Assembly: GCA_002409975.1 (NCBI GenBank)
Contig: DHOO01000080.1
Location: 1 to 23,207, forward strand
Reading direction: 5' to 3'
Origin: Firmicutes bacterium UBA5388
GTDB taxonomy: Bacteria; Bacillota; UBA4882; UBA10575
Length of the DNA: 23,207 nucleotides
Under the pieces are notes generated by a model. That model was not told the origin of the DNA, searched no databases, and worked only from the letters and a program-made list of their open reading frames with translations. Made by a program: the position numbers and the translations under genes. The first letter of the stretch is position 1; every line of letters begins with the position of its first letter. Shown piece by piece: positions 7,233 through 17,100 of the stretch.

Positions 7233-8447
7233 TTAAATTACACTTATACCTAGTACTGGTAAAAGCATAGAAATCACAATAAAGCCAATAATTAGTCCCA
7301 TCGTCAGGATCAATACTGGTTCAAAGGTCTTCACCACTTTCTCTAGGCTTTCTTTCCCCTCTTGCTCATAATGATCAGCTGCCTGTTGAAGCATTGTCCC
7401 CATTTTACCAGTATGTTCACCAATACCAGTTAACGCTACCACTGTAGCCGGAAAAACGCCGGTTTTCGCCAGGGCTTCAGAGAGATGTTTACCCCTTTCC
7501 ACTTCCACTCCAGCTTCAACCAATGCCGTTTGAAAAACTTGATTATTGCTAATGTGACAACTAACATTTAACGCCTTTATTAGAGAGACCCCGTTTTCCA
7601 ACATTGTCCCGATACTACGGCAAATCTCTGTCATCGCCAAGGCGATCGACAGTTTACCGACAACCGGTAATTTTAACCTGAATTCATCTAATTGGCGTCG
7701 TCCGTACGCTGTTCTCCGATAAACGACCAAACATATTATAAGGACCGCCAAAACACCTATCAGTAACCACCAATGATCAGAAAGAAAGCGGTTAAGCTGC
7801 AGTAAAAACCGGGTTGACCACGGTAGTGTCTTTCCGTAGTTACTATAGATCTGCATAAACTTAGGTAAAACATATGTTAACATTACTACCACCGCAAAAA
7901 TCGCTACCACTAGGAGAATAAACGGATAAATCAAACTGGAAAATAAAAAGGCTTTAAATCGGGCGCTGCTTTCCAGTGTCCGGGCTAGACGTTGACACGT
8001 AAGGCCTAAAAAACCACCCTCTTCACCAGCTTTAACCATACCAATATAAGCGGAAGAAAAATAACCGGGATGTTCGGCAAGACTTGCCGAAAAATGACTT
8101 CCGCTGCGCAGGGAGTTGTTAACTTCCATTACTACTTTCTTAAAAGCGCCTGGTTTAAGCAAAATACTAATTATCTCTAATGCTTCTCCCAGTCTGACTC
8201 CAGCCAACAGTAAGTTGGCCAATTGCCGAGTGAAGAAGATCAGATTTTCTTCCTTTTGGCGGCGATCTAATAAACCAAAAGCCTTCATCTGATTAAATTT
8301 GATGCTTTCCTCGCCCACAGAAAATGGGTGCAAGCCTTTTCCGAGCAAGGTTTGAAGAGCTTCCTCGCGACCAGCGGCCACCAATTTCCCATTGACTGTC
8401 TGTCCGTCAACGTTAACCGCTTTATAACTAAAAATTCCGATGGCCAA
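7233..8447 (-). CDS. gspF: Type II secretion inner-membrane platform protein GspF
   Basis: At 404 residues this matches the normal GspF/PilC length. It has the N-terminal YKAVNVDGQTVNGKL strand, two homologous cytoplasmic T2SSF domains (about 65-165 and 265-370), and membrane segments near 167-195, 222-243 and 377-398. Motifs include FTRQLANLLLAGVRL and, in the second repeat, EICRSIGTMLENGVSLIKAL, plus GMVKAGEEGG and ALTGIGEHTGKMG, the paired G-E-x-G loops. It anchors the pseudopilus base and contacts GspE and GspL. It starts at TTG only two to three bases after GGAGG, a tight spacing, and lies 11 bases beyond gspE. Confidence 0.94.
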   Translation of the reverse strand: MAIGIFSYKAVNVDGQTVNGKLVAAGREEALQTLLGKGLHPFSVGEESIKFNQMKAFGLLDRRQKEENLIFFTRQLANLLLAGVRLGEALEIISILLKPGAFKKVVMEVNNSLRSGSHFSASLAEHPGYFSSAYIGMVKAGEEGGFLGLTCQRLARTLESSARFKAFLFSSLIYPFILLVVAIFAVVVMLTYVLPKFMQIYSNYGKTLPWSTRFLLQLNRFLSDHWWLLIGVLAVLIICLVVYRRTAYGRRQLDEFRLKLPVVGKLSIALAMTEICRSIGTMLENGVSLIKALNVSCHISNNQVFQTALVEAGVEVERGKHLSEALAKTGVFPATVVALTGIGEHTGKMGTMLQQAADHYEQEGKESLEKVVKTFEPVLILTMGLIIGFIVISMLLPVLGISVI

Positions 8448-8458
8448 CTCCTCCCTTT

Positions 8459-9970
8459 CTAGTCGCTAGTCATACGCATAACTTCATCAACAGTTGTAAT
8501 TCCCGCTTTCACTTTATCCCAACCATCCTCAAGCATTGTTCTAAAGCCCTTCTCACGGGCAACCTTTTTCATCTGATCTAGTTGTGCCGCACGAGTGATA
8601 AAAACTTGTAACTCCTTATCGATGGGCAACAATTCATAAAGACCGGTCCGCCCGCTGAACCCACTCCACCGACAATCAACACACCCTTGGAAGTGGAATA
8701 ACTCTGTTTCCGTTCTTGATAACAGCCCTAGCTTTTTCAGTTCCTCCTGACTAGGACGGTAACTCTGACGGCAATTGAGGCAGAGCACCCGGACTAATCT
8801 TTGCGCCAGCACCCCTCTTAAAGTAGATGCTAATAGGTAATCTTCGACACCCATTTCTAGTAAACGAGTAACCGCACTGTAAGCGTCATTTGTATGCAAA
8901 GTGGCAAAAACCAAATGTCCGGTTAGCGCGGCTTGTACGGCAATACGAGCTGTCTCCGCATCTCTAATTTCGCCAATCATAATAATATCGGGATCCTGTC
9001 TTAAAATTGACCGCAGACCACGGGCGAAAGTAAAGTCGATCTCAGGTTTAACTTGAATCTGATTTACCCCAGTCAACTGGTATTCCACCGGATCTTCAAT
9101 TGTCATAATTTTTTTGGCCGGTGAATTTAAATAGTTTAATGTTGCATAAAGTGTTGTTGTCTTGCCACTGCCGGTTGGTCCGGTAACCAAAATAATCCCA
9201 TGGGGCGTTTTGAGTAAGCACTGATAAGCCGTAAGTACCTCTGTTTGAAAACCTAAGTTTTTGAGGTCTAAAAGGACAGCGGCCCGATCCAACAATCTTA
9301 AGACCGCGCTCTCTCCATAAAGAGTAGGCATGATTGATACTCTAATATCAAGTTCCCGGCCGAGCACCCTAATTCTAATTCGCCCGTCCTGCGGCAATCG
9401 ATGTTCCGCAATGTCCAGGTTGGCAGTGATCTTAATCCTTGTAATAATTGCTGATAGTACGGTTTTCGGTGGTGCGGTTTGTTCATATAAAATACCGTCT
9501 ATCCGGTAACGAATCTTCATCCTTTCTTCAAAAGGTTCAATATGGATGTCACTGGCCCCCTGCTTTAAACCCGAAGTAATAATCGCATTTACCATCCTAA
9601 TAATCGGAGCCTCTGCGGCCAATTCCGCTAGATTTTCCACTTGCTTGTCAATTTCTATGTTAACATAATCATCCAGGTTCCCTTCGCCAAGATCGGTAAT
9701 CATCGCTTCCACCGTATCCAAAGGCGCTTGCAAATATTCATTGAGTAATGGTGTCAATAACTCGGTCGCCACCAATTCAATATGGAGACGTTCAGCGCTG
9801 AAAACGGCCAAATCGTCGATAACCGATAAGGGAGGGAACTGATCCGAAACCAAAATTATTTTCTCTTCAAACCGTTGTACCGGTAATAAACGATGTGCCA
9901 GGAGAATTTCCCGTGGGAATTCTTTTACTAATTGGACATCAATCTCTTCAAGCATGGTTGGTAAGTTCAT
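8459..9970 (-). CDS. gspE: Type II secretion assembly ATPase GspE
   Basis: This hexameric cytoplasmic ATPase powers pseudopilus assembly. I favour the ATG at 9970 (503 aa), five bases after GGAGG; an ATG at 9982 and a TTG at 9988 are alternatives. It has an N-terminal T2SSE_N-like domain (about 1-110), Walker A GPTGSGKTTTLY (about 264), an Asp box TIEDPVEYQL, Walker B DPDIIMIGEIRDAET (about 324-338), a His box ATLHTNDAYSA, and a zinc-binding CxxC pair (CLNC near 396, CVDC near 427) typical of the GspE/PilB subfamily and absent from retraction ATPases (PilT). It follows the GspC-like gene at 20 bases and precedes gspF. Confidence 0.95.
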   Translation of the reverse strand: MNLPTMLEEIDVQLVKEFPREILLAHRLLPVQRFEEKIILVSDQFPPLSVIDDLAVFSAERLHIELVATELLTPLLNEYLQAPLDTVEAMITDLGEGNLDDYVNIEIDKQVENLAELAAEAPIIRMVNAIITSGLKQGASDIHIEPFEERMKIRYRIDGILYEQTAPPKTVLSAIITRIKITANLDIAEHRLPQDGRIRIRVLGRELDIRVSIMPTLYGESAVLRLLDRAAVLLDLKNLGFQTEVLTAYQCLLKTPHGIILVTGPTGSGKTTTLYATLNYLNSPAKKIMTIEDPVEYQLTGVNQIQVKPEIDFTFARGLRSILRQDPDIIMIGEIRDAETARIAVQAALTGHLVFATLHTNDAYSAVTRLLEMGVEDYLLASTLRGVLAQRLVRVLCLNCRQSYRPSQEELKKLGLLSRTETELFHFQGCVDCRWSGFSGRTGLYELLPIDKELQVFITRAAQLDQMKKVAREKGFRTMLEDGWDKVKAGITTVDEVMRMTSD

Positions 9971-9990
9971 CATAACCTCCATAACCAATC

Positions 9991-10533
9991 CTACTCCGTA
10001 AGGGATAAGACCATTTCTTCCTGACCGTTGCTCAAAGTCGCTTTGTTGGTAGTTATTTGGATTAACTCGTATAAAGCAATTTTCTCGCCTTCTTTAAGGA
10101 TAAAAGTTTGATTCCGACTATTATCCATAATCAAAGCCCGGCTATTTCCCTCTTGAACTGACACGGCCAGTAATGATAAATGCGGTTGCGCCGAACCGCT
10201 TGGTCTTAAATTCCCTTGTGGTTGGAGAGAAACAGCAACCATCTGCCTTTTCTGGGAGTCGAAACGGAGATAATGAACAATCATAAACCTGTCGTCTGGG
10301 CTCAAAGTAAAAACCTGTTTTTCTTCACGACCTTGATGCTTAATAATTCCTTTTTCCTCTGCTGCTGTCCGCTCAATTGTCGTGGCCAGCCGATGCCAGG
10401 CGTCCAATTCCACCTCTAGCAGTGATCTATCGTTGGATTGGAAATAAAGCTTGTAGGCCGCAAAACACCATAGAAAACTTAAGCCCAATAGAATCACGAG
10501 CATAAAGAGGAGTAACCGTTTTTTATGATTCAT
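9991..10533 (-). CDS. GspC/PilP-like inner-membrane linker protein
   Basis: This 180-residue protein begins with a short basic stretch (MNHKKR) and one membrane segment (about 7-29), followed by a periplasmic part. Its C-terminal about 50 residues (ALIMDNSRNQTFILKEGEKI, then an ITTNKATLSNGQEEMVL strand) match the pattern of the GspC homology region or PilP, which bind the secretin N0 domain. No PDZ domain is present, so the protein is much shorter than proteobacterial GspC. Start ATG with GGGAGAAGGG upstream. Function is inferred from topology and from its position between a GspK-like gene and gspE; primary identity is weak. Confidence 0.66.
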   Translation of the reverse strand: MNHKKRLLLFMLVILLGLSFLWCFAAYKLYFQSNDRSLLEVELDAWHRLATTIERTAAEEKGIIKHQGREEKQVFTLSPDDRFMIVHYLRFDSQKRQMVAVSLQPQGNLRPSGSAQPHLSLLAVSVQEGNSRALIMDNSRNQTFILKEGEKIALYELIQITTNKATLSNGQEEMVLSLTE

Positions 10534-10552
10534 TGATTTCCCTTCTCCCGGT

Positions 10553-11593
10553 TCACTTTTCCAACCACCTTAGGATCTTGACCTCCCATTCCCTGTTCCT
10601 TTCCGATTCCACTAGATTCCTACTTGTCCGTTCAACCACCGCTTGCAATGTAAAGCTTCCCTTTCCGGCAGAATCAGCATCTGCTGTTATTAAGAAATAG
10701 CGGGATCGAACACCAAAATAGCGGTCAAGGACCTCCATGTCTCTCATGGGAAAAAAGCCCATTATTTGAGCAAGATTCTTAATTTCGTTTTCTCGTAAAA
10801 AAGCCAGCAAACCTTCTAAACGTTCGTCCGTAAGTTCCAACCCAAGTGCAGAAAGCTTAAGAATTGCACTAATCAGATCATCGGAAAGAAAATTGATGTT
10901 TAACCGCGGTATTACGGTAAGGTGCGGTTTTAATTTTGAAAATGTAAGCAGATCCATTCCTATGACGTGTAATGGTAACTCATCGACGGTTTTAAAGACG
11001 TAACCTTCCGCTCGTAACTCTTCAAGACTATCGACGATTAGTTCGGCATGCGCTTCACCAACACCTAGTAAACGCAGCAGCTTGCTTATTCCTTCTAAGC
11101 GATCCAGATTCAAATCAAAAGGTCCGTAGGTAGTTAGAACTTTTTTTGCTTCCGGATAATCTTCCCCCAATATTTCGCGGAGAGAAACCAATTCCGAGCA
11201 TAAACCATGCTTTTCCAGTTCTGTTTGAAAACTTGGTTTCCACCATGGCAGACACTCCGAAATTATCCGATAAGAGGTATAATTAATATTTAGTCTACTC
11301 CCGATATCCTCAATGGTTACTTCATAGGCGATTCTTCCCGCTATTCCCGAGAAAGGTTTAGTCCAATCATCATCGTAAGAGTCACTAAGCGTGTCATCAG
11401 TCAACAATTTCTTAATTCCTCGAACAAGACCAGACTCCGCCGCCAACCGTAATTCCCGTTCGTTAAGATTATTCCGGACTAATAGATTGTTCACGTGAAT
11501 CACTTCAACTAGATTGATAAATATTACTGAAAGAATGGTCATGGCAAAAATAACAAGTAACAGAGCATAACCTTCTTCCTTTGGTTTGCACAT
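10553..11593 (-). CDS. gspK: Minor pseudopilin, GspK-like
   Basis: A 346-residue protein with a short prepilin leader and cleavage in EEG|YALLLVIFAMTIL. The +5 residue is Leu rather than Glu, as is usual for GspK, which caps the pseudopilus tip. After the helix come LRLAAESGLVRGIKKLL and an EDIGSRLNINYTS beta motif typical of T2SSK, then helical saposin/HhH-like segments (about 135-290) with VIPRLNINFLSDDLISAIL, and a terminal beta sheet. It is the first gene of the operon, starting at ATG 11593 with AAAGGAAAG upstream. GspK first rather than last is an atypical order. Confidence 0.86.
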   Translation of the reverse strand: MCKPKEEGYALLLVIFAMTILSVIFINLVEVIHVNNLLVRNNLNERELRLAAESGLVRGIKKLLTDDTLSDSYDDDWTKPFSGIAGRIAYEVTIEDIGSRLNINYTSYRIISECLPWWKPSFQTELEKHGLCSELVSLREILGEDYPEAKKVLTTYGPFDLNLDRLEGISKLLRLLGVGEAHAELIVDSLEELRAEGYVFKTVDELPLHVIGMDLLTFSKLKPHLTVIPRLNINFLSDDLISAILKLSALGLELTDERLEGLLAFLRENEIKNLAQIMGFFPMRDMEVLDRYFGVRSRYFLITADADSAGKGSFTLQAVVERTSRNLVESERNREWEVKILRWLEK

Positions 11594-11847
11594 GAAAAAA
11601 CCGCTTTCCTTTTAGTTTAGTTTGTTCATTAAATATTTTAGTCATACTAATATATTTGTTACACAATACCATTCCCCTGCTTTTATGATTAAATAAATCA
11701 GCGCCAATTGGGATGTAATTAATTTTATTGTGTAAAAGAGGTTGTCTTTTTACTCTGATATTATCCTGTACGGAGTAAAATTAAAATTCAGTCTGTTACT
11801 ACGACCCACTATTGTTACTTTATAGGTAATTTTAGCAATTCCTTAAA
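11594..11847. other. Noncoding gap between the MCP gene and the secretion operon
   Basis: These 254 AT-rich bases must hold the promoter of the eleven-gene secretion operon, unless it is read through from the MCP gene. I find no pair of -35/-10 boxes good enough to call. The only structure is an inverted repeat at 732-753 of this stretch's thousand (11732-11753): GTAAAAGA and TCTTTTTAC around GGTTG, with no T-run after it on the minus strand, so it is not a convincing terminator. Confidence 0.5.
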
Positions 11848-13965
11848 TTAACTAAGTTTAAATTTATTAATACTACTCGTTAACTCTTCCGCAAGGTACA
11901 GTAATTGACCAACCAACGTCTTCACTTGATCGGCAATATTAGTTTGTTCCTCCGCCGCTGTAGATACTTCTTCGGAGGAAGCGGCTGTTTCTTCTGACAC
12001 AGAACTAATACTAACAATGGATTGCATAGTTTGATCCTTGTACGTGTTAATCTGTCGAATTAAGTTACTAATCTCCCCTAAGCGGTCAACGATACCATTC
12101 ATCGAAGAAATAACACCTTCAAAGGACTTTTCCACCAGCAAAACTGCTTGCTTTTGGTCAACCATTGTTTTCTTGACCATTTGTATGGTTTCGCTGGATG
12201 CTTTGCTTTTATCATCAATACGCTCGAGAATCTTATTAATCGTGCTCACCGCTACTTGAGACTCAAGCGCTAATTTATTAACCTCGTCTGCTACTACAGC
12301 GAAACCTCTACCGGCTGTTCCGGCACGGGCAGCTTCAATCGCGGCATTTAACGCCAGCAATGTTGTTTGTTCGGAGATATTAGATATAAGATCAGTAATT
12401 TTACTAATCTCCTCCGCGCTCATAATCAATTCCGTCAGATCTTTATTAATCGTTATGCTAATTCTTTCCGTTTCGTTTGTTTTATCTGTTAGTAATCCGA
12501 CTGTTTCTTTAGTACGTATACTTAAGGCTTTGGTGGAACTTACGATCATCTCTACTTGCCCTGCTTTATCAAGTAATTGCTCAATCTGCGCTGATAATTC
12601 GCTCATTTGTTGAGATGATCGATCCGCTTCATTTGTCTGTTCAATCATTCCCCGCGAAATTTCATCGGTGGCTACAGCAATACTTTCAGCGCTCTGTGCC
12701 GATTGTTTTGCGCTGTGAATCAAGTTATTACTATGATTAAAAACGGCGGTAATCGCTTTCTTTGTTTCGAATATTAATCCTACTATCCTATCAGCCATGT
12801 GATTAAAACTCCAGCTCAGATTGCCCAGTTCATCATACCGTTCAATCCGGACTCGAGTTCTTAAATCTCCTGCTTCCGCCTGCCGCATGACACTAACTAC
12901 TTGGCTAAGGACATTGGAAATCCCGTTTGATATTTTGTACGAAATAAATACAACAATAAAAAGTAACATCACCGACAATAAAAAAGTTACACGCCCAACA
13001 GTTACAATATCGGCATAAAGATAAGAAGTCGGAGCGATCTTAAGGATAATCCAGTCGTTAATAGCAAGTTTATGGTAATTAATAAGCGCCTTCTTTTTTT
13101 GGATTGTTCCAAAAAAACTCCCCTGGTTTTGCTGATCGTCGATCATTGATTGAAGAATATTGGAGCCCATTACCTGTTCAAGAGTAGCGCCGACCCATTC
13201 TAGGTTGAAAATGGAAATAACCTTCCCGGTCTCCGTAATGAGGAGAGAGAATTCACCGGTCTCAAGCTTTCCGTTCTCATTATAAAGTTGATAATTAATG
13301 TCCTGATCAATACTTCTTTCATCGATACAGACGACGAAGACACCCAACTTATCACCGAAACGGGTAGACGAGATCTCCCTGGCCATCGCAATAATTTTAG
13401 TCTGCCGGTCAAGAATCATCGGTTCCGACCAAACCACGCCGCCACCAGCCGCTACAGCTTTTTCATAAACATCGGATTCCCGAAATGTTTGCATGAAATC
13501 AAAGAACTCTTTCCCTTGGGTACTATATACAAAATCAAAATCTTGCTTTTTTTCTTTAGGCAAAAACAAGTAACCGTGAATACTTCGATCGTTATAGTGA
13601 ATACCGTCCAAAAAACCTTCCAGCTTAATTTTATTATTAAAAATCTCATAGTATTGATCCGCTTTAATATACTCTTCTAACAAACTGTTGATATTAGGCG
13701 AAGCAAAAAGCTGCATTGAGATATCTTCATATCTTTTGAGTGTTTGTTCAAAGTTGGCTGTGGTTTGCCTTAAAGCCTCAGTGGAATAACGCGATGTCTT
13801 TTCATTAATTGTCTTTCTGGCGCTAAAATATGAAAGGGAGCCAATAATGATCATAGGCGCCAATGAAACACTAATAAAATACCAGAGTAGATTTTTACCA
13901 AGAGAAGTTTTTTGCTTAAAACCACTGACAGCAATTCCCTCCTCAGCCAGTAATGTATTCGGCAT
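11848..13965 (-). CDS. Membrane-bound methyl-accepting chemotaxis protein
   Basis: A 705-residue chemoreceptor. TM1 is at about 26-48, then a ~265-residue extracytoplasmic sensor of the double-Cache type (FDGIHYNDRSIHGYLFLP-like segment, SARE-type strands, ISIFNLEWVG) runs to TM2 (about 318-340). A HAMP domain follows (VVSVMRQAEAGDLRTRVRI, then DELGNLSWSFNHMADRI). The long cytoplasmic coiled coil carries the signalling tip EQTTLLALNAAIEAARAG near 540-555, which contacts CheA/CheW. There is no C-terminal CheR/CheB pentapeptide tether. Start ATG at 13965 with a GGGGG Shine-Dalgarno. No che or flagellar gene is in the window; the ligand is unknown. The sensor-domain family is inferred from layout, not from a clear motif. 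Confidence 0.93.
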   Translation of the reverse strand: MPNTLLAEEGIAVSGFKQKTSLGKNLLWYFISVSLAPMIIIGSLSYFSARKTINEKTSRYSTEALRQTTANFEQTLKRYEDISMQLFASPNINSLLEEYIKADQYYEIFNNKIKLEGFLDGIHYNDRSIHGYLFLPKEKKQDFDFVYSTQGKEFFDFMQTFRESDVYEKAVAAGGGVVWSEPMILDRQTKIIAMAREISSTRFGDKLGVFVVCIDERSIDQDINYQLYNENGKLETGEFSLLITETGKVISIFNLEWVGATLEQVMGSNILQSMIDDQQNQGSFFGTIQKKKALINYHKLAINDWIILKIAPTSYLYADIVTVGRVTFLLSVMLLFIVVFISYKISNGISNVLSQVVSVMRQAEAGDLRTRVRIERYDELGNLSWSFNHMADRIVGLIFETKKAITAVFNHSNNLIHSAKQSAQSAESIAVATDEISRGMIEQTNEADRSSQQMSELSAQIEQLLDKAGQVEMIVSSTKALSIRTKETVGLLTDKTNETERISITINKDLTELIMSAEEISKITDLISNISEQTTLLALNAAIEAARAGTAGRGFAVVADEVNKLALESQVAVSTINKILERIDDKSKASSETIQMVKKTMVDQKQAVLLVEKSFEGVISSMNGIVDRLGEISNLIRQINTYKDQTMQSIVSISSVSEETAASSEEVSTAAEEQTNIADQVKTLVGQLLYLAEELTSSINKFKLS

Positions 13966-13995
13966 TTTTTCGCCCCCTTCAAAACAATTCCCTGG

Positions 13996-14004
13996 ATTTT
14001 AACA
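13996..14004 (-). promoter_or_regulatory. Candidate extended -10 promoter of the MCP gene
   Basis: On the minus strand TGTTAAAAT reads as an extended -10 (TGn plus TAAAAT), about 30 bases before the start codon. No good -35 is seen 16-18 bases upstream, as is common for extended -10 promoters. No sigma-28-type GCCGATA box is visible. Confidence 0.3.
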
Positions 14005-14072
14005 GCTATCCATACTCATTAAATTGATAATATTTTAGGATTTATACTCTTTTTCCACCTCATAGGAAATTT

Positions 14073-14109
14073 AAAGGGGGTGCCATTTATTAACGGACAA
14101 CCCCCTTTT
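14073..14109 (-). terminator. Intrinsic terminator of the giant RHS gene
   Basis: An inverted repeat (AAAGGGGGT at 14073-14081 and ACCCCCTTT at 14100-14108) forms a nine-base-pair stem around an 18-base loop, shortly after the stop codon at 14128. On the minus strand the stem is followed by TTTAAATTT. The stem is symmetrical, so it might also act on plus-strand transcription. Confidence 0.75.
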
Positions 14110-14127
14110 ATTAGTTAGTTTCTATAA

Positions 14128-17100
14128 TTATTGCATAAATACATTTTTCACTAATTCTTTAACATATTTATTAACTGTACGACCCATTGTTCTGTTTACG
14201 GCATACATATTGAATCCACATATTACACCAAAGCCTGCACCTCTTCCTAGACCCAGCGATATTCCGGTGGCAAGTACATTTTCGATAGAACCGGCTTCCA
14301 TACCGTATTTCGCTATGGATCTCAATGGTGTAGAAATGAATTCTGATGTGGAGCCCGCAGCGAACATTCTTAAATTCGTAGCATGGTTTGCGCCCTTAAC
14401 CGGCATTAATTTTTGATAGATTGGATTTGTGGCCAATTTCCCTACCACCTGTTCAGCAGCAGCCCCTGCTCTACCTAATGCCGGTAAAGCTAGGGTCCCT
14501 GCCTCTTTTGAAATTTTCAAAGGAATTGTCGAAATCCCTGAAACCACACTATCAAAAGCAAGCATTTTTAGACTGATCTCGTCCTTAAGCGCTCCTTGGA
14601 AACTAAATGACATTACGGCACTGTTTAATCCATCGGTTGCGACTGCAGGTAGATACTTATTTACCTTGGAAAGACCACTTAACCCCTTTTCAATTGACGA
14701 TGCCTTAGATGCAAATCCAAAAGGCATTATTAATTCCATTAAAGAATAACCAAATTTAGTATCCTCGTATCCCTTGGTCCCTGGCTCAGAATAGTAATTC
14801 ATATTTCTCTCATAATCTTCGTTATGACAAACCACTCTTCCTATCGACACATATGAACGATACCACCATAATCCTGTATCATGCAGCCAATTAAGACCAC
14901 CTTCGATAGCCTGATAGGCGCCTTGAAGAAACTCCAGTGGGCTGTTACCGTCAGGATCAATCATCCGAACAGGGTTATTCCTGCAATATGTATAATTATC
15001 GCCCAGATTATCGGGGCTGATAAATCTACCCAGTTCCGGATCGTAGTACCGAGCGCCAAAATAGTAGAGTCCGGTGGAATCTTCTTCTTTCCCGGTGAAT
15101 TTATACTTAGGCGCTTCACCGGAACCGGTCGAAAAAGCCTCCGTTCCGTACGGCATATAACCGAGGTTTCTAATGACCAAGCCGTTAACATCGGTAAGCT
15201 TATTGGGGTTGCCAATATGATCCAAATGGTAGAAGGTCAAGTTTCCGCTTTTATTCTGGGCTACCAACTGCCCATCGGCATAATAATATTTAATCACTGT
15301 ACCGTCTTCCACTTCATAGAACTGATTAAAATAGTAGGTGGCGCTCCCGTTTTCTACCTTCTTGAAACGGTTGCCGGCGTAGTCATAGGTGTAAGTGGCG
15401 GATTCGTTGCCTGAAACCGAAACCAGTCGGTTATTATAGTCATATGCATACGTGGTGGTGATTCCGGATTCAGTAACACTAGTCATGTTACCATTAGCGT
15501 CATAAGTAAAATTTTTACCATTTGATGTGGAAGTTACGGCATGGGGTCCTACATTAATCCCGGAGTAAGTGTAAGTCACCCCGTTTTTACTTGTGATTCG
15601 ATTTAATGGATCATAACTATATGTTGCATTACCGTAAGCTGAGGAATTACTTTGCGTTAACAGCCGGTTGGCAAAATCATAGGTAAAACCACGACCGTAT
15701 TCAGAATACGCGGAGTTTATGGCTCTAATGTTGCCTACAGCATCGTGTAAATAAGAATATTGAAGGAATTGGCCTGTAACTGGGGTAACGCGAAGGACAG
15801 ACAACCGATAGTTACCAACTGGTCCGCTGTAATCATATTTAGTAGAAACATTGTTTCCATAAATTATTTCTTTTTTCTGCCCAAAGGCATTATATTTAAT
15901 GTTTTTAACATATTTATCAGGATCACTCGGCGTTCCTACACTCTGTAAGTTCCCAGCGCTATCATAGGTGTTCTTCACTACTTCACCATCGGGATAAGTA
16001 ATCGTCGCCACACGGTCTAAAGAATCGTAAGTATAACTTGTCTGGAAACTACCAAAACCGTTATTCCACCTGATCTCCGCTGTTATCCTTCCACGCGCAT
16101 CGTACCAAAAACTTGTAGCGCCGCTACTATCATATACTCTGGTCAATTTGCCCCAAGGGTATGGAGTCGTCCTAGAATCATCATAAGAATAGATGGTATC
16201 TGTTCCGGTTGGATAATCGACTTTTTTTAATCTATTTAAGCTATCATATTCCATAGTAATCGTTTGTCCGAGCGCATCAGTCTGTGCAGTCAGGTTCCCA
16301 TTGTTATCATATCCATAACTCCAAGTCCCGGCGTTGGGGTCAATCATTGAAGTTTTCCTCCCCAACCAATCATACCCATAAGTAGTAACATTACCCGCAT
16401 GATCGGTCTTCTTGATCAATTGACCATTGCCGTAATTATATTCAAAGGTAGTAGTACTGTATACAGTATCAAAAGGATAAGTGTCGCTATAAACCTCAGT
16501 TTTTATCACATTCCCCAGGACATCCAGGTATGATTTAGCCCCATAGTTTTTCTCGTTACGTTCCGTAACGACTAAATGTTTATTGTACGAGTACCTCTTG
16601 CTCCCAGAGGGGTTCTCGGTATAGCTCACCTTCCCTTCGGTGGGACTTAAATAATAACCGGTTTTTGTTCCTTTAGCGCTAACCTGAGACGGGTTCGTAA
16701 GTCTACTGAAGGCATTATTATCCGCAAAATATGGTGCCGAGGTTTCCTTAATTAGATGGTAATTTTCATCATAGTATTCCCAATGATCGGTTGTAATCCA
16801 CTTGGGGGTTCCATTATCCAGTCCTTCTGTTTTAACCTCGACGACCCGACCAAAACCATCCAGATAGGTATAGATATCAAGCGTAGCTTCCATCCCTGGG
16901 TCGATACGGGCTTTAGTGACAGTATAATCGGGGGCAATACCGTCCATATAATATTCGTTTTTAGTGGTCGGATAAGCCTCATTATCGCCCGGAGATACGA
17001 TCATGGTCACGCGGCCGAGAGCATCATAATAAGTCTTAGTAAAGCAATTGTTCCAATCCCTACTTATGCTTAGTCGCCCGATTGTTATGTTGTTGGAGAT

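Noticed and set aside
1638..11593. Type IV pilus operon instead of type II secretion
   Set aside because: GspG carries the diagnostic T2SSG body and Ca-binding end, GspK- and GspI-like proteins are present, and there is no PilT or PilA-type pilin; PilM/N/O-like parts are shared ancestry.
11732..11753. Terminator for the MCP gene
   Set aside because: The stem is AT-rich with a bulge, lies almost 100 bases past the stop, and lacks a T-run on the minus strand.
14881..15414. Plus-strand open frame of 177 codons
   Set aside because: It is antisense to the RHS core of the giant gene, with a composition explained by the reverse complement of the repeats.
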